The position numbers and the translations under genes were made by a program. A stretch of 6,218 nucleotides of DNA from Bacteroidia bacterium (GTDB taxonomy: Bacteria > Bacteroidota > Bacteroidia > B-17B0 > Aurantibacillaceae). Of this stretch, positions 1-5,579 are shown in pieces; positions within the stretch are counted from its first letter, which is position 1; each line of letters begins with the position of its first letter. The DNA lies in contig JAOABO010000106.1 in NCBI GenBank assembly GCA_026418315.1, positions 1 to 6,218 on the forward strand. Reading direction: 5' to 3'. Under the pieces are notes generated by a model. That model was not told the DNA's origin and did not search any database. It saw only the letters and a program-made list of their open reading frames with translations.

Positions 1-30
1 TTTCATGACAAACCCGCCTGTTTCTCTTAT

Positions 31-38
31 TATCTTTG
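31..38 (+). promoter_or_regulatory. Bacteroidota-type -7 box upstream of hemA
   Basis: TATCTTTG is a perfect match to the TAnnTTTG -7 element used by the primary sigma factor of Bacteroidota. A weak -33 candidate, ATGACA at 5-10, lies 20 bases upstream. The box ends only 4 bases before the hemA ATG, so transcription would start at or within a base or two of the start codon, giving a leaderless or nearly leaderless mRNA. The start site is inferred from the consensus, not observed. Confidence 0.6.
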
Positions 39-42
39 CCCT

Positions 43-1284
43 ATGAAACTGCATTTGCAAAGTGCTCATTTGTACACCATATCCTTCTCACACAAAAAAT
101 TACCATTAAATCTCATTGGTAAGGTGTATTTGGATAGTTCTTCTGAAAATTATTTTTCTCAATTAGAGAGCATTAAGCAACACTTTGCAGCTTCTGAAAT
201 CATGCACATCAGCACTTGTAATCGTTGTGAATACTACATTGTAAGCAAGCAAAGCATTACTAAAAAAGATGTTCAAAAGTTTTTTTCTGAGTTTTACAAC
301 ACACTTTCTTTTGAAGAAAAAACAAAAATAACTGAAAAACTCATTTTCAAAAAAGATGAAAACGCTGTAAAGTATTTAATGGAAGTAGTATCGTCTTTGC
401 AATCGATGGTAATAGGAGAAAGAGAGATATTAACGCAGGTTAGAAACGCTTATGAAAAATGTCAAACATTAGGATTAACCGGTGATTTATTAAGATTAGT
501 AATAAAAAAAGTGATAGAAACAGGCAAAGAGGTTTTTGCCCGAACGGATATTGCTAAAAACCCTGTGTCTGTTGCATCTTTGGCTGCCCGTCAACTAGCT
601 CAATTATCTTTACCACAAAACGCTAAGGTAACTGTTATTGGCTCAGGAGTTACCATGCAAACCTTTTTGAAATATTTTCATAATCCTGATTATCAATACT
701 CATTTGTCAGCCGAAAAAAAGAAAACAGTCGGTTGTTACAAGCAAAATATGGCGGTACTTTTATGAATCTGGACGAATTGAAAATGAAAGCATATTATCC
801 TACTGATATATTGTTAGTGTGCACGGCTTCTCCAACGCCTGTGGTGAATAAAGAAATATATACAAAACTTTTTCATCAACACTCCATGCCTGTAATCGTA
901 GATTTGAGTAATCCATCAGATGTTGAGGAAGAAGTAAAGTCGCAATTTCTTTTTGAATACATTGATATTGCATCATTAAAAAAAGAAGCTCAGTATAATT
1001 TAAATAAAAGAAAACAATCTATTTCACACGCCCGACAAATTATTGATGAGCATTTAAAAGAATTCATGCAAATATTCAAAGAACGGTGTATAGAAAATAT
1101 TATAAGTGAAATACCCGGTGAGATTAAAGAGTATAAACACAAAGCCATTAATGAAGTGTTTAGAAAAAAAATAGATCAATTAGCACCTGACCAAATGCAA
1201 TTGGTTCAGGAAATTGTAGATTATTTGGAAGGTAAATACAATGCTGTAACTTACAGGAAATTAAAAAGCATACTTTTGCAGTAA
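43..1284 (+). CDS. hemA: Glutamyl-tRNA reductase (HemA)
   Basis: This cytoplasmic enzyme reduces the glutamyl group of Glu-tRNA(Glu) with NADPH to glutamate-1-semialdehyde, the committed step of the C5 route to heme. The 413-residue product has the usual family length and all three domains. The N-terminal catalytic domain carries STCNRCE at 57-63, with Cys59 as the expected thioester nucleophile, and SMVIGEREIL at 121-130, matching the family SMVLGE-QIL motif. A Rossmann-type NADPH domain follows, with VTVIGSGV at 196-203, TDILLVCTASPTPVV at 254-268 and VIVDLSNPSDVE at 284-295. The C-terminus is a long helical dimerisation region (about 310-413). The nucleotide loop GSGVTM departs from the common GAGEM. 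The ATG is chosen because the family N-terminus (ISFSHKKLPL, like the usual -NHKTAP-) begins shortly after it. No Shine-Dalgarno is visible. The fused hemCD follows after 32 bases. Confidence 0.96.
   Translation: MKLHLQSAHLYTISFSHKKLPLNLIGKVYLDSSSENYFSQLESIKQHFAASEIMHISTCNRCEYYIVSKQSITKKDVQKFFSEFYNTLSFEEKTKITEKLIFKKDENAVKYLMEVVSSLQSMVIGEREILTQVRNAYEKCQTLGLTGDLLRLVIKKVIETGKEVFARTDIAKNPVSVASLAARQLAQLSLPQNAKVTVIGSGVTMQTFLKYFHNPDYQYSFVSRKKENSRLLQAKYGGTFMNLDELKMKAYYPTDILLVCTASPTPVVNKEIYTKLFHQHSMPVIVDLSNPSDVEEEVKSQFLFEYIDIASLKKEAQYNLNKRKQSISHARQIIDEHLKEFMQIFKERCIENIISEIPGEIKEYKHKAINEVFRKKIDQLAPDQMQLVQEIVDYLEGKYNAVTYRKLKSILLQ
1271..1278 (+). promoter_or_regulatory. -7 box for hemCD inside the hemA 3' end
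   Basis: TACTTTTG is a perfect TAnnTTTG match lying in the last four codons before the hemA stop. It would start transcription close to the stop codon and leave a leader of about 30 bases before the hemCD ATG at 1317. No convincing -33 element is visible at the expected distance, so this could be a chance match within coding sequence. hemCD may also be transcribed by read-through from hemA. Confidence 0.4.
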
Positions 1285-1316
1285 TTTTAAGACGTTAACT
1301 TTTCTAATTTCTTTTA

Positions 1317-2933
1317 ATGAATAAAAAAATTATCATTGGTACACGGGGTAGCGACTTGGCACTGTGGCAAGCCCGGTTTGCACAACAATTGTTATCAAGC
1401 AAAAACATAACATCAGAGCTAAAAATTATTGTTACAAGTGGTGATAAAAATCAAACGTGGCTGAGCAATTTTGACAAAAGCGAAGGCAAAAATTTTTTTA
1501 CCAAAGAAATAGAAGAAGCACTCCTGAATAAGGAAATTGATTTGGCTGTACATTCGTTTAAAGATGTGGAATCTACTTCTCTTGATGAGATTCATCATCC
1601 TTTAGTAATAGCGGGATTAAGCAAAAGACATGCCGCAAATGATGTTTTAATACTGCATCGGCATGCAGTAGATAAAACACAAATGTTCAACATCCAACCT
1701 TATGCCAAAATAGGAACTTCATCAGCCCGCCGATATGCTCAATTGCACACTTTTCGCCCAGATATAGAAATATTGCCTTTAAGAGGTAATGTACCTACCA
1801 GAATAGAAAAGTTGAAGCAACAACAGTACGATGGAATTATTCTGGCCCGCGCAGGTATTGAAAGGGTGGCTATTGATTTGAAAGAATATTTTATTTATCC
1901 ACTGCCGCTGTATTGTTTTGTTCCTGCTGCAGGACAAGGGATTATTGCTTTTCAAATAAGAAGGGAAGATGAAACGTTGTATCGTGTAATACAATCCTTT
2001 AGCGATAAAAATTCAGAAGTTTGTAGTAAAATAGAAAGAAGTATAATGAAAGAAATTGGCGGAGGTTGTAGTGTGCCTGTTGGTGTATTATGTGAAAAAA
2101 AAGATAATCGTTTTCGCTTGTATTTAAGTATTAATGAAGACAAACATTCAACATCTGTTCAAAATATTCTTGAGCATGAATACCCGGCGGAGATTATTCG
2201 TAAAGGAAAAGAAAGCGTACAAAAAATACTTCAATTCATAGAAAATCCCGTTTCGAAAAAAATATTCATTAGTAAGCATTTGGACGAAACAAGTTATTTA
2301 AAAAAACTGGCTGAAAAACTAAAGTGGGAATTAGTTGCAAAGCCGCTCATACAAACGAACTTATTACCCAATATATCAGATATTCCTGAATGTGACTGGA
2401 TTTTTTTCAATAGTAAAAATGCGGTTAAGCATTTTTTTCAACTGCAGGAAAGCACTGAAAAAATAAAGAACAAAAAACTTGCAGCTTTATCTGATGTTAC
2501 CGCTCAACATATTGAAAAATATGGATATTCAGTCCATTTTATTGGAACAGAAAACGATGTAAATAAAACTGCTCAGGAGTTTGCAAAAATTTGTACAAGT
2601 CAAAGAGTATTATTTCCTTGTTCAATCATTAGTTATCAAACTATAGAAAATGCTATTAAAACTAACTGTCAGGTTATTCATTTCCCTATTTATCAAACAG
2701 TAGAACAACCCGTGCAATTTACTGAAACCTTTGATTGCTTAATTTTTACGAGTCCATCCAATGTTCGTTCTTTTTTTCATTTTAATACTATTTCTGATTC
2801 AGCCAAAATTATTGCAATGGGAGAGAGCAGCAAATCAGAAATTCTAAAATATGGCATGGAAGAAACAAAAATTACACTACCATTCCTATACAATGATATT
2901 GGAATAGCCGCTGCACTCTTAAATATTTTGTAG
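1317..2933 (+). CDS. hemCD: HemC-HemD fusion: hydroxymethylbilane synthase / uroporphyrinogen-III synthase
   Basis: A single 538-residue frame encodes two consecutive heme enzymes. Residues 1 to about 308 are porphobilinogen deaminase, which polymerises four porphobilinogens. This part shows IGTRGSDLALWQA (7-19), DLAVHSFKDVE (75-85, Asp83 being the catalytic Asp of the family), GTSSARR (133-139), PLRGNVPTR (154-162) and GGGCSVPVG (248-256), where Cys251 is the expected dipyrromethane cofactor attachment site. Residues about 313-538 resemble uroporphyrinogen-III synthase, which cyclises and inverts ring D: KIFISK (315-320), WIFFNSKNAVKHFF (361-374), LIFTSPSNVRSFF (475-487) and AMGESS (500-505). 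HemD proteins are poorly conserved, so this half rests on those motifs, its length of about 225 residues and its position behind HemC. No ATG occurs in frame between Met244 and Met501, so separate translation of the HemD half is unlikely. Confidence 0.93.
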   Translation: MNKKIIIGTRGSDLALWQARFAQQLLSSKNITSELKIIVTSGDKNQTWLSNFDKSEGKNFFTKEIEEALLNKEIDLAVHSFKDVESTSLDEIHHPLVIAGLSKRHAANDVLILHRHAVDKTQMFNIQPYAKIGTSSARRYAQLHTFRPDIEILPLRGNVPTRIEKLKQQQYDGIILARAGIERVAIDLKEYFIYPLPLYCFVPAAGQGIIAFQIRREDETLYRVIQSFSDKNSEVCSKIERSIMKEIGGGCSVPVGVLCEKKDNRFRLYLSINEDKHSTSVQNILEHEYPAEIIRKGKESVQKILQFIENPVSKKIFISKHLDETSYLKKLAEKLKWELVAKPLIQTNLLPNISDIPECDWIFFNSKNAVKHFFQLQESTEKIKNKKLAALSDVTAQHIEKYGYSVHFIGTENDVNKTAQEFAKICTSQRVLFPCSIISYQTIENAIKTNCQVIHFPIYQTVEQPVQFTETFDCLIFTSPSNVRSFFHFNTISDSAKIIAMGESSKSEILKYGMEETKITLPFLYNDIGIAAALLNIL

Positions 2934-2960
2934 ATAACTCAATATATTGTTTTAAAATCG

Positions 2961-2968
2961 TAATTTTG
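2961..2968 (+). promoter_or_regulatory. -7 box upstream of the Omp28-like lipoprotein gene
   Basis: TAATTTTG is a perfect TAnnTTTG box in the 48-base gap after hemCD. It ends 13 bases before the GTG start at 2982, predicting a leader of only about 7-10 A-rich bases. No clear -33 TTTG lies at the usual distance. The position within a true intergenic gap makes this more credible than a match inside coding sequence. Confidence 0.55.
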
Positions 2969-2981
2969 CAAAAAACAAGTT

Positions 2982-3839
2982 GTGAAACATTTTTTACCAA
3001 TCACTTTGCTTTTCATTGTAATAATGTCTTGTGATAAAATAAAATATCCAAGACAAAATACTACCGCTCTTAGTGGAACTAACTTTGTAGAAAAAGACAA
3101 CTATGCTGTTTATCAAATCAAAAAGGTATTATTAGAAGATTATACAGGGCATACATGTGGTAATTGCCCAAAAGCTGCTACCAAAGCAGAAGAATTAAAG
3201 AATTTGTACAAAGATACTTTGGTTGTAATAGCGGTGCATGCAGGAAGCTTTGCCAACCCTACACCTTCCTATCCTGCCGATTATCGGACAGCAGCAGGAA
3301 CGGACTGGGATAATTTCTTCGGAATTTCAGCTGCGGGCTTGCCTAAAGGAATGATTAACAGAAAGGGATATCCTACAACATCTCATATTTATTCTTATAC
3401 TCAATGGGCCTCTGTTATTCCAACACTCATCAGAACATCGCCCGCTGTTACAATAAAACTTAAAACACAATATGACACGGTAAACAGAGTTTTAAATGTA
3501 CAACACACTATAAAGTTTTTTCAGAGTTTTTCTAACGACTTTTACTTAAGTTCTGTTATTGTAGAGGATAGCATTATTGGCAAACAAAAAGATTATTCAG
3601 TTTATCCGGATGATGTGGAAAATTATGTTTTTAGGTATGTTTTAAGAGGAGCATTAAATGGCTCGTGGGGCAATGTGTTGAAAACAGCACCCGTCAATGC
3701 AAACGACAGTGTTGTGAAAAATATCAATGGATTTTATATCCAACCATCTTTCAAAGATAAGCAAATATATGTGGTTAGCTTTGTATATGATAATTCTACC
3801 AAAGAAATTTTACAATGTGAAAAAGTCAAAATCAGATAA
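2982..3839 (+). CDS. Omp28-related lipoprotein with thioredoxin-like CxxC
   Basis: This 285-residue predicted lipoprotein has a lysine-led hydrophobic signal and a lipobox ending IMSC, so Cys17 is the expected lipidation site. It is probably anchored to an envelope membrane. The mature part resembles the Omp28-related family of Bacteroidota, named after a Porphyromonas gingivalis outer membrane protein. It has a thioredoxin-like opening, LLEDYTGHTCGNCPKA (50-65), with the pair Cys59/Cys62. GLPKGMINR (119-127) follows, with Pro121 in the usual cis-Pro place. The family-like C-terminal half contains VLRGALNGSWG (220-230) and IYVVSFVYD (262-270). The true substrate is unknown, and a thiol-redox role is only inferred from CGNC. 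The start is GTG: an in-frame TAA lies at 2961-2963, and the next Met (residue 15) is inside the signal peptide. Asp follows the lipid Cys, and no acidic surface-export cluster is seen. Confidence 0.85.
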   Translation: MKHFLPITLLFIVIMSCDKIKYPRQNTTALSGTNFVEKDNYAVYQIKKVLLEDYTGHTCGNCPKAATKAEELKNLYKDTLVVIAVHAGSFANPTPSYPADYRTAAGTDWDNFFGISAAGLPKGMINRKGYPTTSHIYSYTQWASVIPTLIRTSPAVTIKLKTQYDTVNRVLNVQHTIKFFQSFSNDFYLSSVIVEDSIIGKQKDYSVYPDDVENYVFRYVLRGALNGSWGNVLKTAPVNANDSVVKNINGFYIQPSFKDKQIYVVSFVYDNSTKEILQCEKVKIR

Positions 3840-3847
3840 ATAAATTG

Positions 3848-3855
3848 TACTTTTG
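3848..3855 (+). promoter_or_regulatory. -7 box upstream of purC-hemJ
   Basis: TACTTTTG is a perfect TAnnTTTG box, the same octamer as in the hemA 3' end. It sits in the 30-base gap between the lipoprotein stop and the purC ATG at 3870. It ends 14 bases before the ATG, predicting a leader of roughly 8-11 bases. No good -33 element is visible. It would drive purC and hemJ together. Confidence 0.55.
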
Positions 3856-3869
3856 AGCACAAAACCTTT

Positions 3870-4829
3870 ATGCAAAGTTTGACATCTACACAATTTCATT
3901 TTCCCCATCAAACTCATTTTTACAAAGGAAAGGTAAGAGATGTATATACGATTCAAAATAAAATTTTAGTAGTAGTAGCATCAGACCGTATCAGTGCCTT
4001 TGATGTGGTGTTACCACGAGGTATTCCCTATAAAGGACAAGTTTTGAACTTAATAGCAGCAAGATTTCTAAATTTGACAAAAGATATAGTCCCGAATTGG
4101 TTGCTTTCTACACCGCATCCCAATGTAAGTATAGGATTAAAATGTCAGCCATTTAAAATTGAAATGGTTGTGCGAAATTATTTGGTTGGGCATTTAGCCC
4201 GATTATATAACGCAGGACAAAGAGAAATATGTGGTATCAAACTTCCTGAAAATCTGAAAGAATTTGATAAATTGCCACACCCTATCATTACCCCATCTAC
4301 TAAAGCAGAGCAAGGGCATGATACAGATATATCTCCAAAAGAAATTATTGAAAACAAATTGGCTACCAAGAAAGAATATGAACAATTGGAATATTATAGT
4401 TTAAAATTATTTCTAAAAGGGCAGGAATATGCAGCGTCCAGAAACTTAATTTTAGCAGATACCAAATACGAATTTGGAATGTATGATGGAAAAATATTTT
4501 TGATAGATGAAGTACATACTCCCGATTCTTCCAGATATTTTTACGCCGATACTTATGAAGAATACTTAAGGAAAAATCAACAACCAAAACAATTAAGCAA
4601 AGAGTTTGTACGACAATGGCTTATTGAGAATGGATTTATGGGCAAGGAAGGTCAACAAATTCCTGAAATGACTGATGAGAAAGTGGGTGAAATTTCAGAA
4701 AGATACATTGAACTATATGAAAATATTATGGGAGAAAAGTTTGTCAAAACAGAATATAACCATATAGAAGAAAACATTAGAATAGGTGTATTACAGGATT
4801 TAGATAAATTATCAGAAGCAGTAAAATAA
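3870..4829 (+). CDS. purC: Phosphoribosylaminoimidazole-succinocarboxamide synthase (SAICAR synthase)
   Basis: This cytoplasmic enzyme of de novo purine synthesis joins CAIR and L-aspartate using ATP to give SAICAR. The 319-residue product is the long form, closer to yeast Ade1 than to the roughly 237-residue E. coli enzyme. The N-terminal ATP-binding motif is FYKGKVRDVY (17-26), followed by VASDRISAFDVVLPRGIPYKG (36-56). The substrate-binding stretch is IEMVVRNYLVGH (97-108), then PIITPSTKAEQGHD (138-151). The classical second family signature is ILADTKYEFG (194-203), followed by LIDEVHTPDSSRY (211-223). All key blocks are present and there is no sign of truncation. It has no obvious metabolic link to the flanking heme genes. 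hemJ starts 3 bases after its stop. Confidence 0.96.
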   Translation: MQSLTSTQFHFPHQTHFYKGKVRDVYTIQNKILVVVASDRISAFDVVLPRGIPYKGQVLNLIAARFLNLTKDIVPNWLLSTPHPNVSIGLKCQPFKIEMVVRNYLVGHLARLYNAGQREICGIKLPENLKEFDKLPHPIITPSTKAEQGHDTDISPKEIIENKLATKKEYEQLEYYSLKLFLKGQEYAASRNLILADTKYEFGMYDGKIFLIDEVHTPDSSRYFYADTYEEYLRKNQQPKQLSKEFVRQWLIENGFMGKEGQQIPEMTDEKVGEISERYIELYENIMGEKFVKTEYNHIEENIRIGVLQDLDKLSEAVK

Positions 4830-4832
4830 AAC

Positions 4833-5375
4833 ATGCAAACGTATCTGTTATTTAAAACATTACACATTGTATTTGTAGTATCCTGGTTTGCAGGTCTTTT
4901 TTATTTGGTAAGGTTATTCATTTATACCCGCGAAGCACAGGAGAAACCAGAACCTGAAAAAACCATACTTACTCATCAGTTATTACTTATGCAAAAAAAA
5001 CTTTTGTACATTATTACTATTCCTGCAATGGTGTTGACCTTAATATTTGGTATAGGAATGCTTTTTTTTGCTTATCAATTTTTATTTCAGTCGTGGATGA
5101 TAAGTAAATTAATAGGCGTTTTCTTTTTGCTCATTTACCAGTGGTATGCGTATAAAATATACTTGATGCAAAAGCAAATGAACTTTCGCCATTCTTCCCT
5201 CTTTTTGAGAATTTTTAATGAAGGGGCTACTATTTTATTATTAGCTATTGTTTTTCTGGCTGTGTTTAAAACGAGTACGGATTTTACAAGATATTTTGTG
5301 TTTGTCTTTATTTTTTTAGTTCTGATATTGATTTTTGTACTACTTTATAGAAAGAAACAGAACATCGGTAATTAA
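4833..5375 (+). CDS. hemJ: Protoporphyrinogen IX oxidase HemJ (UPF0093 / CopD-like membrane protein)
   Basis: This 180-residue integral membrane protein matches HemJ, which oxidises protoporphyrinogen IX to protoporphyrin IX in bacteria lacking HemG and HemY. Five hydrophobic segments are visible at about 5-29, 55-80, 86-108, 130-146 and 153-172. Family landmarks are KTLHIVFVVSWFAGLFYLVRL (8-28) with His11 and Trp18, LMQKKLLYIITIPAMVLTLIFG (52-73), SWMISKL (87-93) with the conserved Lys92, and LRIFNEGATILLLAIV (125-140). The invariant-type His and Lys of the family are both present. The PRL of many HemJ proteins reads VRL here. It follows purC by 3 bases with an A-rich, non-Shine-Dalgarno upstream stretch, so it is co-transcribed and probably translationally coupled. 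Two other heme genes lie upstream, which supports the assignment. No other protoporphyrinogen oxidase is seen in the window. Confidence 0.9.
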   Translation: MQTYLLFKTLHIVFVVSWFAGLFYLVRLFIYTREAQEKPEPEKTILTHQLLLMQKKLLYIITIPAMVLTLIFGIGMLFFAYQFLFQSWMISKLIGVFFLLIYQWYAYKIYLMQKQMNFRHSSLFLRIFNEGATILLLAIVFLAVFKTSTDFTRYFVFVFIFLVLILIFVLLYRKKQNIGN

Positions 5376-5579
5376 CCGCATTTTAAGTTTAATAGATAAT
5401 TTTTCTTTGCATCATTAAAGTTAATAGTATGGTTTTTTCTTTGGAATTTGCTTATTTCTTTCAGTGATGATTACTTAAAAGTGAGTTTTAGCTACTAAAG
5501 CAATTATAGATGAAAACTGTTTAAGGTAAAGAAAAATTTCTTTAAGATAAATTTTTTATGCGAGAATATTTCTTTTTTG
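5376..5579. other. AT-rich intergenic spacer between convergent genes
   Basis: This 204-base spacer separates the hemJ stop from the stop of the minus-strand gene. I see no tRNA or other structured RNA, no tandem repeat and no TAnnTTTG box on the plus strand. The only ATG-started frame of note is 12 codons long (5429-5467), with no sign of conservation. A weak AT-only hairpin near 5527-5544 is listed separately. The region probably holds only transcript ends. Confidence 0.6.
5527..5557 (+). terminator. Possible weak terminator downstream of hemJ
   Basis: TAAAGAAA at 5527-5534 and TTTCTTTA at 5537-5544 are perfect 8-base inverted arms around an AA centre; in RNA one base pair would open to form the loop. 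Six Ts follow at 5552-5557. The stem has only one G-C pair and the T-run is 7 bases away, so intrinsic termination would be weak. On the minus strand no U-run follows the stem. It is the best candidate in the spacer, but it could be chance in AT-rich DNA. Confidence 0.22.

Noticed and set aside
1779..2143. Two overlapping minus-strand frames (71 and 63 codons) inside hemCD
   Set aside because: They lie entirely opposite strongly conserved HemC codons, have no recognisable motifs, and are expected by chance in AT-rich DNA.
2926..2949. TTTTG (2926-2930) and TTG (2947-2949) as a -33 element for the lipoprotein gene
   Set aside because: Their distances to the -7 box at 2961 are about 30 and 11 bases, both outside the usual spacing of about 19-21.
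4178..4867. Four minus-strand frames of 60-74 codons opposite purC
   Set aside because: They overlap one another and the conserved PurC motifs, show no family resemblance, and their composition looks like antisense of coding sequence.
5429..5467. A 12-codon plus-strand frame in the spacer after hemJ
   Set aside because: It is too short, has no promoter box at a proper distance, and shows no feature beyond chance.
5376..5579. Small RNA or riboswitch in the spacer
   Set aside because: The only pairing seen is a short AT stem, with no conserved aptamer-like elements and no promoter box.
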